Shown here: positions 10,517 through 23,100 of the stretch, in pieces
Position numbering within the stretch: position 1 is the first letter of the stretch
Layout: the number at the start of each line of letters is the position of its first letter
Assembly: GCF_029227915.1 (NCBI RefSeq)
Contig: NC_079884.1
Span: 14,012,001 to 14,076,000 of the forward strand
Origin: Hydractinia symbiolongicarpus
Taxonomy: Eukaryota > Cnidaria > Hydrozoa > Anthoathecata > Hydractiniidae
DNA: 64,000 nucleotides
Direction of reading: 5' to 3'
Made by a program: the position numbers and the translations under genes
The notes under the pieces: generated by a model
What the model was told of the DNA's origin: nothing
The model's input: the letters and a program-made list of their open reading frames with translations, nothing else
Databases searched by the model: none

Positions 10517-11695
10517 ATGGATGTACCAGATAAAGATAGGCCGCTAAGGAAAGACCGGACACAAATAAAAATTGTCTTTGAAAAGGAGATGCAGAACGAT
10601 GTCACTCCAACTAAACTTATTGATGAAAGCATGCCGAATTATGCTATGCTGCATGCAAAGAAAGCGATTGCGTTTGGAGGAATGAGTCGAGAAAACTCGT
10701 TTGACAATTTAATAGAGGAAAAGCATAAAAAAGATTTGTTCTTTTCTGTTGACAAAGTTAAATTTGAGGGTGTGTAATCTTCTTTCGTTTTAAGTTCAGT
10801 AAGAACGTCAGAAAAAATAGTTCAAACAGTGCAAATATCTATAGTGTATTTTATTTCATATTAGATCTTTATGATTGGGGAAATCGAACCTCGGAGTCAA
10901 ATAAACCAAAAACTGGAACATCCGTCGTTTGTAACAGAACTAAAATAGCTCTCTTTCGGTATGATCGAGAAGTTTTTGCTATTGATGAAAAGTGTCCCCA
11001 CATGGGTAAGTGCAGTGCTATGTTCGTTGTGCTTTTTTACCTTTAAAAGTCCTTAAAAGTGACAGACAATATTGACTCTTAGTTTTTTAGTATATATGTT
11101 TTGTATTTAAATTTTATTAAATTGTGACCCAAAATTTTAAATATACAAGCTTATAAATTTTCCTATTTTAGGAATAATGGTTTTCTGCAAAATACGTGCT
11201 TGTTTATAAGTTTTGCACTGAAAATTATACGAAAACTCGAAATTAGTCTGTGTTACTCTTTTCTCTAACTACGTTACCTGCCAGAAATATGCACAGCTGC
11301 AGTCAGTATATTACTCCAGTTTGGCTGCCGACACTTCATTTCAGTCTTTAAACTTGAGGCCGTACAATAAGTAACAAGAAGTCTCGTCAGAATTAGTTTT
11401 CACCTGTTAAAAATAATGAAGCAGTCAGGCTATATATTCAATACACTTTCTATTTCTAGGAGGACCATTGCATCTTGGTGATATCGAAGTGTTAGGGGAA
11501 GCAAGTATACTTTGTGTGGTTTGTCCTTGGCATAAATGGCGTCTCGAGTTGACTAGCGGCAGATTAAAAATGCCGTCAGGTCGTGGTATTCATAATAACG
11601 TTTATCCTACAAGAGTCTCGCCTGATGGTAGAATTATGATTGGATTCAGCGAAATATCCCCAGAACTATTTTCAGGTGACGATGATGACTTTTAG
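10517..11695 (+). CDS. RFESD: RFESD-like Rieske [2Fe-2S] domain protein
   Basis: Three exons: 10517-10769, 10865-11005 and 11460-11695 (630 nt, 209 aa). Phase-1 junctions read G|AT and G|GA. The Rieske cluster ligands are all present: CPHMGGPLHLGDIE at the exon 2/3 junction (Cys and His) and CPWHKW in exon 3 (Cys and His). This is the soluble Rieske/ferredoxin-like type. Vertebrate RFESD has this single-domain layout, and its function is largely unknown. The first ~85 residues are a charged extension that I do not recognise. The C-terminus is acidic (GDDDDF). The ATG sits right after an acceptor-like TTTTAG, so an upstream non-coding exon or trans-splicing is likely. High confidence in the domain, good confidence in the exons. 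Confidence 0.9.
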
Positions 11696-13045
11696 CCTTT
11701 TAAACAAAGTATTTTTTTTTAATTCTGGTAATATTATTTTTATAGTTCTCTAGTCAGAATGCCTGTATTATAGGTTTTAGCTCAGTACTTGGAGTTTTTA
11801 TAATGAAAAAATACTCTTCGTTCTAATATTGACTTTTTTAACAGCTGTGAGAGTGTGTTAGTCCTCTCAGGACTTTTGAAGTGAATATTTTATTAAAAAA
11901 GAAACGTGTATGTACATATATATATATAGTTAATACTAAAATTATTTATGTTGGGTAGAGAAACAAAAGTTTTAAGTTGTATCGATAAATCCTGTTTAGC
12001 CCTTATAAACCAAAAACATTTGCGGAAATTAAATTTTGTGCTTGAGAATCTGATCAAAGTTTCGTTGGAGTTTATTTTTTTTTGGTTAATTTTCGAAAAT
12101 TGCGTTCGGGAAAGTATGTGCACACAATCTTTTTAACTCTATTCTGGCGCCTGACAGTTTTTTTACTGCTGTTTAGTGTAAATTATTTTTAGCTTGCGAT
12201 CGATTTTAGGTTTTAATTATGTAATTATGCATTGATTACGTATAGTATAAATTATAGATATTTAGTAGTGATAACACAGTCCTATGCAAATATGTTTATT
12301 ATCTAAAGCTGCATCCCCGAATAAGAACACTTTAAGCATCAATACTTTCCGGACGAAACGGAACAAAAATACTTTAATTTGATTGGCTATTTTGTTAAAT
12401 AATTTTTCGTTTGTTTTAATATAATTTTTCATATAATTTTCTATTTTTGTCCGCAAGAAAAGTTGAAATGAATTCAGCTATAGTTGGGTCAAAAGTGTCC
12501 AGGATTACGATCAACTTCGTTCTCTAATGGAAATTTATCCTTAATAACCAACGTATAATCAGGGTGACCTTAAAAATCCTAAAATCAGACTGGATGACCT
12601 TGAAATTGTTAGTTACCCAAAAAACTTTGAAGAAAAACTTTGAAAGCCTTAAAATTTGAAATTTCTCCAAATTTTTTCGGCGTACTTGCAGTCCAAGTAA
12701 CCAGTTGTCATTAAAACATTCAGAGCGATCTTGCATGGCTCTCCTTCGCAATGCTCCGAAGAACACGGTGTTAGATTTATTCGACTATTTACATTACTAT
12801 ATACCTATACGCAAAACTGTCTATCGAAAATTTATGATGTTCTATCACTATTGTGAAATGGAACAAAAGCATTACTCTACAATTTTGCTTTTTTACAATT
12901 CGCAATCAATTGTAATCAATTTCTCTAGGTCTAAGCCTAATTACTTTACCTGATTTAAACACAGACCAATTGGATATTAAAACAGATATTTAATGTCAAA
13001 TTTTGATTTATATTTGTTTTTGATTTATCCATCCTTAGTAAAACC
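11696..13045. other. Intergenic between RFESD-like and LARGE; repeat fragments
   Basis: 3' flank of the Rieske gene, then AT-rich DNA. Around 12550-12660 the sequence CAGGGTGACCTTAAAAATCC.. resembles the ACCTTAAAAATC repeat family found in the convertase introns. No convincing coding frame. Confidence 0.5.
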
Positions 13046-13605
13046 AACCTCGATCCCAAGACCTGTTGTCTCTTTGCATATCGGACGGCAAGAAGTCCTA
13101 TCAATAAACACAGCACTGATGGGAACAAATAACTCTAAAAACGAGGTTTTGGTAAAACAACATTTCACTCTTACTGCTCGTGAAATATTACTTTACCCCG
13201 AGTGAATTAATCTTTATATTCAACATGCAATGAACATGCAATACCTGCTTATTATTCATTTCTTGTAAATCACCTGTTACGAGATAAAACACGCAAAAAT
13301 TTAGATTTTTCCGCTAGGCCCTGAGATTGAGGTTGATAACACCGGCATGTCACAATAGAGATAAAGTCAACTATATTGTCATGTAAAAAGTTACTATATT
13401 CCGACTGCATACTACCTATTTTGATATCGCATATAAGGTTATTCAAAGTTAGTAAATCAAGTTATTTTTAATTGAATGCAATGAATTAGAAAATAATTTT
13501 GACTTGACCTCAACAAAGCAATTCCCATTTTTAGTGAATTTCATAGCAGCATAGTTGGCCTCAAACGGCTCAGGGATCCAATAAGACTCTGGGGACGAGG
13601 TTAAG
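13046..13605. repeat. AACCTCG-family MITE ends, possibly one element
   Basis: The left piece (13046-13100) reads AACCTCGATCCCAAGACC and shares TATCGGACGG with the short copy at 31138-31210. A right-end piece near 13590-13605 reads CTGGGGACGAGGTT. They may bound a single ~560-bp element or be two fragments. Confidence 0.5.
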
Positions 13606-14126
13606 TTAACCTAAAACGTTTCTTTCGATTCGATTCAAACAAGCCTACCCTTGTGTGAAATAAATTTACTTTATTACTTAGGATTTTTGTTCTTATGATA
13701 TATAAGGGGGCAAAAATTCCTGGGGATGAGAGTGTCTCAGAGGAAAAGGTTTACGTCAACCTTGTCCTTAGGATGGCGAGAGAGGAACGTACTTTTATGT
13801 TTTATCTCGCTGAAAAACAAAAGGCCTTGGGTTGTCAATGTTTAGGCTTTTTCGATTTCTACGATTCAACATCTATGACTTTCAAGGGGATTCCCATTTG
13901 CCATTGTTTGTCGAATCTTGCATGTAAACAACACACAGACAACAAAGTGACGCACAAAATAGTTTTTCTTTCACTCACTCATAAGGAAGTCACATATGAT
14001 ATATAACATATCTGCCTATAGCTAATTATATATCTTCTGACCCTTAGTGCCAACCATAGTCCAGAAAATAATAGCTAGCTGCATTTAATGTTCTTATTCT
14101 TTGGGAATTGAAAAATGTAATTGCCC
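13606..14126. other. 5' region of LARGE; repeat fragment
   Basis: Holds a repeat fragment near 13709-13730 (AAAAATTCCTGGGGATGAGA) also seen near 1840. The plus frame at 13695-14006 that starts in it shows no family resemblance, so I do not call it a gene. Confidence 0.4.
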
Positions 14127-17100
14127 ATGATGGCAAGGAAATGTCGACTTGACAAACTTATTAATACTTTGGTGGTTTGTTCAGTATCATGTTCTATTGT
14201 GCTTCTTTTGTGGAGTTTGAGCTTTGATTCAACACCAAACAATGCATCGAGAAAGCTCATTGGGAAAGGTATTGTATACTTTTTTATTTTCATTTTTATG
14301 AGAAAGTTTTGTATACAGTTTGCAACTTAAATAAATTTTTACCTAGGTAGATTGCTAGCTAGGTAATGATATTTAGGCTACGAGAATTGGTAGCATTTTT
14401 TGTTACTGTATGTCAAAAATATCACAATAAAGGAGGACATACCTACTGCAAAAAATGCACTAGACCTAGTCTGGGGTAAACTTTGAATTCAAATTATATA
14501 TAAACTTTATCATAACTTTTTGGTAATTCCAATCTTCACAGAGGCATTTTCTGGAATCATCCTGAATTTCTCTATTTGTTTCAGTTTCCAATGATTTTGA
14601 AAATAGGACAATCATTTACTCAAACAGTTTTAGATAGGCTTGTTAAAACTAAGCGTTTGTCTTCTTTTAATAGACTGGTAAAAAATCGTAAATGGTAAAA
14701 CGCAAACATTAAAATAATATGTGTACGCAAATGTGTATGTAGCTTCACCACTTACATAATTTGCTTTTTTAACATTATATACAATCTCTTGTTTAACACA
14801 ACGAAATTGTGTCATCATTTTTTGTTTTTGCTTTTTCAGACTGCCAACACAATCCTTGAGACATTTTCTTCTTTTGTCTTGCATCCTTGTTGTAGATTTC
14901 TTTATTTTCTTTTGATGTTCTCTGAAAAAGTTACATCTTATTTGCCATTTTTTTGTTACAATATATAGAATGCCATTGTATTAGACTGACATTGTTTTTA
15001 AAATTACCAAAGCCATTGCATTGTACTTTTATGTTGAGGCATATCTTTTTATGTTTTAACTTGATGTCAACTTCAGCGTTGGTAACTAGGAACATTCTGA
15101 TTAACGCCCCAAAGGTTGGTTAACACACTAGTTTTGGAAACAACAGGTTGTTGTTGTATCGCACTAATGAATTTTTTCTTTTTCTAAAATATTATAGAGC
15201 AATGAAAAAGGCAATTACGATGATTACATAACATTTATTTCTTTGTGTTTGATTTTTTTAAAAAGTATAGAGAACATTACATTAAAGTCGGCCCCTTTCC
15301 TTCATGCTGACACTCTTATGTTCAGCTGGTGCATTACACTGGAACTCGAACAAAAGACGGAAGACCATTTAGAACCATGCCACAAGTCAGTCCGACCTTC
15401 ATCGTTACAGAGAATACTGCGAGAAGAGTGCGCACCCATGCAAGTTAAATATAACCAGAACATGGGAGAGGTTAGATGTCCTGTACCTTAATACAGCTTT
15501 CGGACGAATGTTTTCGTGATGTAATACCAAAGAAAATCATGTAGAAAAAAAAAAGTTTAAAAAATATTTTTTAAAAGGGGAAAGGGAAATCAAAAATGTC
15601 TAGAAATATATTTAATGTCAAAAACATTTAGCAAGTCTGCCAACACATCATCACGTTAAACGTTGTTTCAACCTGCACTTGTGGTTAATACGTTTTACAA
15701 AATTTATTTCTGTACAGCTTAAATAACATATAACGTTGCAGTAAACAAAAAATAGTTAAGTATGAATCACACTTGCAAATATTCACATCGCACTTGTAAA
15801 TTTTGCTTACGAGTGTGATTTTTTGCACACCATTAGCACTCGTAATCTTTTTAGCGGGTGCTCTTTGTAGTCCAGGCATAGTTTTATTCAAGAAATGACC
15901 TGAACATTTTATATATGGATGCTGGTTTGCTGGAATCATCAATATTTATATCCTAATTGTTTTCTTTCCTAATAATGAACAAGCCCATCAACTAGCGCTA
16001 TTACAATTTTATAATGTCCTTGCAATAAACCTATTAAAATTTTCTTCATGACTGCAAGACCAAAAAATGTACCTGGTCCTAGTTTATTGACCTGGTTGGG
16101 TGACGGTAGACACATTGCTTTTTTATGTTCAGCCTTAACTGTGTTGAGCAAATCAAGAAAAGAAGCAGAAAAATAAAGACATTTAAAACTTAAAACGTTT
16201 TTTCCTATCTTTTTCTGTACTAAGTTCCGTGTAATAAATTCCATGTGCGAATCGACTTTGCACACATAAATTGAATTATTTAATAAGCACTTCATAATTC
16301 CGTAGAAAATTTGTCACAGTTTTTTTACAAAAAATTATGAAATATACATTTTTTTCATATAAAAGCATTATCAGTACAAAAATCTTTGGTTAGTCTTGTT
16401 ATTCAACAAATGTATATACTATATGCTGTTAAAAAAGCTGTTATTTGTCTCTTTATGTAATTTTTTCTTTGTTGACATAAATACAATCTTGATTTTCATT
16501 CATTGATTAAAAGTGATTAATCACTGATAAAGTGGTTATGGTATAATTGACACTTAATTTGTTTATATTGTTTAGTGATGTATGTTTGTTTTTGGTGTAT
16601 TATTTTGATAAAATTTTCACATCATAGAACATGTCATGTTGCAAGGTATTCAGAAATCCATTAGCTTTTTCTTGGAGTTGCTCCCTTTGTGACTAAAATG
16701 TTTCATGCAATTATTAAAAGGCCCAAAATTGTGTTTGTGAGATCAACTTTTTTATGATTGTATTAGGTAAGTTTGCAGCCAGGTGATTTCTCCAAGAAGA
16801 ACTCTTACCCGGTTTAGATCAGATAAAAGTATATATAAAATAATAATATAAATGATTAATCTAATTATGGTAATATATGTTTATACAAAAACATAAAGTA
16901 TAAGCATTTGTTTGTATATCTAACATCAATTAAATCTAATAAAATATTTTACTTTTAGTCTTAATTAAGGCACTGTATACTACTGTAACAATGCAATTTA
17001 TTTATCAACAAAACATCTAATTATTCTTAATCTGGTAAGCAAAAAATTTTAGGGGATTTGCTAGTGTGGACTGAAATTAAGAGTACAAGCTTGTTCTTTT

Positions 17101-20100
17101 CTTATTTACCCCCTTGTTATGAATTTCCCGACCCGTCCCCTTTGTTTTAAAGTTTGCACTCCCATTTAATCCATAAGATAACTAGTTAGCCCCCTCCCCT
17201 TTCCTGTGTGGTTTTAATAATCGTCCCAATTTGAGTCTGTGTATCTTAAAAAGTTAAATGCAAGGCGAATATTTATCAGTTTTTTGAAAATTTTTAACTA
17301 TGCCTTATTTGAACTGCCAAAAAAAATCTCCTAAATATTTTGATCTTGTGAAAATTCACAGAAAATAAAAGGATATCAAAATATAAATGCATACAGGAAG
17401 AAACTAGGCATACACTTTTCTTATGAAAAAGTGCTTCAAGTTTTAAAACATCACTTTGAATTTTGGATTTAACATTTTGGATATTTTGGATTTTTGAAGA
17501 CAAGCAGCCAACAAAATTAAAATTTATAATCTGTGATTAACAGTAACACGAAAAAAAACCAACAGAAACAGACAAGTATAAAAGCCGTAAACAGACGAGT
17601 ATAAAAAGATGTAGAGAAAATCTTCCACACCTCTCGGTTATTTCAACATCATCATCATCATCATTCTCGGCTTAACGTCCGTTTTCCATGCTAGCATGGG
17701 TTGGAAGGGGTATATTAATGACCCTCTTCCAATCTGATCTAGACTGTGTTAGATCTAAACTCAACTTCCTCTGTATCAAGTCTGTCCTTATAACCTCCTG
17801 CCAAGTCTTTTTTGGTGTGCCTCTTGGCTTTGCCCCAGGAACTATCAAGTCTCTACACTTTCTTACCCAATTATCCTCCTCCATTCTTTCCAAGTGCCCC
17901 AGCCAATTCAATCTTCTTATCTGGATAACATCTTTAATTCTATGGAGACTTAGCCTGCTTCTTAGCTCATCTGAACTCTTTCTGTCTCTCAGACTGGCAT
18001 TACACATCCACCTAACCATTCTCATATCATCCCTTTCTAAACGGTCAAGATCTTCCTGCTGCACTGTCCATGTCTCACTACCGTACAACATAACACTTCT
18101 TACACAGGCCTCATACAACCTACCTTTTACCTCAATTGACAGGACTCTGCTAGTCAACAAAGGAAGTAACTCTCTGAACTTTTTCCAAGCAGAACCTATC
18201 CTGCAAGTAACACTTCTTCCAACACCCCCTTCACTGCCCAACATATCACTTAAGTAACAGAAGTTCTCAACTATCTCTAACAAGCCACTGTTGTAAATCA
18301 TTAAAGCTGGAAATACTTCATTCTCTATAATCTCACCTTTGCAACGCTTGCATACAAACTGTATGTCAGCTCTTAACCTTCCACTAATACTACTGCACTT
18401 CTTATGTACCCAATGCTTGCATGTCTGACAAAAATTGAGTTACTACCAACCCCTTTCCTGCAAACTCCACAAGGCCACTTTCCAACTACAAGGTCACACT
18501 TGGCTGTAATGCTACTAATCATGACTTTAGACCTTGCTGTGTTTACCTTTAGCCCTTTCTCTTCTAGTCCTTTCTTCCACTTCTCAAACTTTTTAACTAA
18601 TTCTTCCATCGACTCTGCTATGAGAACCAAATCATCTGCATACAATAACTCCCATGGACAACCTGTTCTGAACTCCATCGACAGCGCTTCTAAGACTAGA
18701 ATAAACAACAAAGGACTAAGTACAGAACCCTGATGTACACCAACATTTACACTAAATTCATCACTAAGTGAATCGTTAATCCTGACTCGACTTCTAGCAT
18801 TGCTGTACATAGACTGTACCATCGTAACTAGCCACTCATCCACACCTAATTTTCTCATAGCCCACCAAATAACTTTACGTGGCACTCTATCAAAAGCTTT
18901 CTCTAAATCTACAAAGGCAAAATAGAGATTCTTTCTCTTTCCTAAATATTTTTCCTGAAGCTGTCTGAGTAAAAATATTGCATCTGTAGTGCCACGCCCT
19001 GGAACAAAACCAAATTGCATCTTATCTATATCAATTCTTTCTCTAAGTAACTTATCAATCACTCTTTCAATAACTTTCATTACTTGATCAACCAACCTCT
19101 ATAGTTACCCCTTTCTAATGCATCACACTTGCCCTTGAAACAATTACACTCGACTGCCACTCACTCAGAATAGCACCATCCTTTATAATCTGGTTAGCCT
19201 TGTAATAAGCTCAACTTATAAGCTTTATAATCTGGTAAAACTTGCAATAAGCTCAACTCCAATATATCCAGATGCTTTTACCATCTCTGCAACAATACCT
19301 GATACTCCTGCAGCCTTGCCAATCTTCAATTTCTTAATAGCCTCCACTACCCATTCTGTCTTGATCTGCATAGCTGGCCCTTCTACAACATCATCATCAG
19401 ACAAATTATCCTCGTCCCAATCAAATTCAGTGTTAAGCAACCTCTGATAATGATTCTTCCAAGCTACCCTTTTCTCCTCCTCTGTGCTAGCCAAAACACC
19501 TTCATCATTACGTATACGCTTCTCACCTACAATATCTTGATTAGTCTTCTTCATTTGCTTTGCTATCTTGAATACCTCATTGCGCTGGTCTTCCCTTCTT
19601 AACACATCTGCAAATCTGTTTCTCTCTGCTTCTGATTTTGCCTTATACACTGCTGTACGAGCGCGACACTTAGCTTCTAAGTAAATATTTTTACTACCAC
19701 CTGACTTCCACTCTTTCCAAAGTTTCTTCTTTTCCTTTAAACACTGGTCAACCTCATTATTCCACCACCAGGTCTGTCTATGTCTAGCTGGTCCTTTCGT
19801 CCACCCACAGGTAACATCAGAAGCTTCTAGAAGACAATTCTTCAAAGTAGTCCAAGTACTTTCAACATTGTCACTATCACATTGACTATTGTAGGCTAAC
19901 TGCTGAACTTTTGCACTAAATTGTCTTGCTACAATCTCTTCCTTCAGCTTCCAGACTTTTCGACGGGGCCTGTACTTTCCCTTGGCTTCTTTAACACTCT
20001 TCAAGATAATATCACAAACCAGCAACCTATGCTGGGAAACACACTCTTCCCCCGATATAACTTTCACGTCCTTCACCACTTTCTTGTCTGACTTTCTAAC

Positions 20101-23100
20101 CAGGAAGTAATCTATCTGTGTCTTACAACCACCTGACTCATATGTTATCAGCCTACTCTGTCTCTTACTGAATGATGTGTTGCAAACCACCATGTCCGTG
20201 TCCATTCCAAACTCAAGCAATCTCTCCCCTTCCTTATTTCTGCTCCCAAATCCATAGCCTCCATCACACCTCTATAACCTTCAGATAACTTCCCAACATG
20301 ACCATTAAAGTCGCCGCCCACCATGACAAGTTCAGTGTCTCCAACTTTGATGTGACTGTTATTAACTCATCATAAAACTTATCTTTATCTTCCTCACTGA
20401 GTCTACACTGTGGAGCATAAACTGACAGAAAAGTGACAATCCTATTACCTATCAAAAACTTTATCGCTCTAATACGACTACTATCTGTATATCAATCTCA
20501 TCGCATATATTCTAGGAGTATTCCTGCAAAGAAATATTTTGCTAGGCAGCTTTATTTATTTTAGAGCTTACTGGTGATTCAACATTAAAGTTTCGCACCA
20601 CGTTTCAGTTAGTGGATCATCTTACACCTACTCATGAAGAAAATGACAAAGAAAAAGAAATCAAGCTGCTAAAAGAAGAATTGAAGTTTACGAAAGAAGC
20701 TTTAAGAGAAGTTAAGAGCAAACAAAAGGAAAGAGGGCATAGTTATTCTATGAACGATCTGCCAAAATGCCAAGTATGTATTACCCTATTAATTTTTCTA
20801 ATTTTGATGCCCCTTTTTTTCTTTTCTATTTTGATGGTAAACTTTCTAACTTGTATGGGTGGGTGCTTTAACTTAAAAACACCCCGCAACATAATCATTC
20901 GAATTAGAAATATGAAGTCAGTTTGCAAAAATTTCCTAATTGTGAAAAAGAAAGCTTCTTTGCAACCGGGTCAGTGAGCACTGAAGGCCACTTGCCATTG
21001 ATCCCATGTTAACGGTTTATTTTGCTGCAATAATTGTTATATATAGAAAAAGGTGATACAAGTGATGGATGCAAAAATGAGATTTGCAATTTTAAATGTT
21101 TTTTTCGTAACATAATTCACCAATATGGCATTGCGATTCACAAGTTGTAAATTGCAACTGGCTAATTCACACTCTGATAATATTTTTTCTCATGGAGAAA
21201 TAAGACATTAATTTTTTTACTAGGCAAAATTCCAGAGAGACATGTAATAGCACTGCCCACGCCCATTGTCACACACCAAGAAGCATTCCTTAAGACACGT
21301 TTTACCACACAGCCAAATCTGTCCGAAAGGCTCTGTATATTTTATAGATGTATACCCTGAGAATTTCACGCCTGACTAATTTTTGGAAGATCTCTTTTTC
21401 TGATCAGGAAATTATTTTTATTTTGGAAACCCACATAGCAAACTTTAAAACCAAAAAGTTAAAAAAGGCTGCATATTTTTTTGTAAAAGAACATGTTTTT
21501 CAGCTAAGATCATGACGCTTAGAAACCACCCTTGTTTGTGTTTGTGAATAACCTATTCACTTGTGAGAAGAATGAAAAAACTTATTTCCTGAAACTGAAA
21601 CTTTAATTAAAAACACAGACACTTTTGAAATGTTAGTTTTATTATAGAATCTCGTGTAATCTCATAAAGCACCATTAAAATAATATTTTTATTTCAATAT
21701 CATCAGTATAAGAAATTCAAAAAGGGCTAAGTCGTTTTTGAAGCAGTTAGTTTTGCAGGACCTTTGGTTGAACTGTAAATTTAGGGGTAAATGGCTATAG
21801 GAGTTATTTGTTTTAAGTACTCTAGGAAAAAGAATTTTCACAGTTTCATGTATTTATATATAGGATTTAGACATTTTGCATTGATACTTCTACAATCCAA
21901 TAATTTTTGCACTATATATTGAAAGCCAATGTACAAGTTTATCTGTAATGTAATCTGACACATGCACAGTTGTTTCTATGATTTTTACTTACATAATATC
22001 AGATAACCCGTTTTTCCAAATTCCTGAAAATGATTTTCACAAAACTCTTTGAAAATATTAGGTTTTTTTTTCTAAAATTATCTTGCAAAAATAAGTCCTT
22101 GAAAATAAATATAGCTTATGAAGTTTGCAGATTTTTTGAACTGCTTTTTATATTATGCATTTTATAAAATATGATTATTATATTGGATACCCAAGTTTAT
22201 GAAAAAAACTGTGGGTGTGTTGTCCATAATGTATGAAAAGGCTCTACTAATAAATTTTTTTAAACTTTTTAACTTGTTTTACTTTTTCATGATAATTATA
22301 TTTTCGTACTGTTATTGTTACCAGTTTTCTCTCTGAGGTAAAATGATTTTAAAGCTTAACTCCTGCGAAAAAACTATATATGAAAGAATATCTATCATAT
22401 GAAGTCCAATAGTTTTTTCTCAGAAGTTAAGCCTTAAGGAAAATCCATATTTTTTACCGTCACACTTATTAATTTTCTCTTTTCTAGTTATTGCACATTG
22501 CTATTGTTTGTGCTGGTTACAAAGAAACACGCCGAGTGGTGACATTGATTAAGTCCATTTTATTTTATCGCCAACATCCGCTTCACTTTCATTTCATATC
22601 TGATTCAGCTGGGCGACATGTGCTTCAAGTGTTGTTCAAAAAATGGAAGTTACAAAAAGGTAACATTGGTCACACAACTCTTTACCTATAACATGGTTAA
22701 TACCTATTGTTTTCATTTTTTAAAGACACACAATGATTCATTTTTAGTGAGTATAAGTTTCTACGATGCTGACAAACTCAAAGTAAGTATTATTTGACTA
22801 ACTAACAGCAATCACTGTAACAAGTTTTGCAGTCTTGTCAATGAAGAAAAGGCTAGGCGTGTCAAGTACATGTTTAGGCATCAGGCTGGTCTAGCAAGAG
22901 CGATCACACTCGCACGTGTGGAGGCATACGAGTGTGGTTGCACTAATTATGACGTAATTTTATTTTTAAGAATGCTTGTAAAAGGGTCTCGAAAATATTA
23001 TACACAGAAAAGAGGTGCCTTATTTCTTTTGTGTTTATATAGTTCTAATATTTAGGCTGAAGTTGAGTGGATACCAAATAGTCATTACTCTGGAGTGTAT

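Noticed and set aside
15243-15491. An extra LARGE exon
   Set aside because: It ends in a stop, shows no similarity to the LARGE stem region, and exons 1 and 2 already join in phase.
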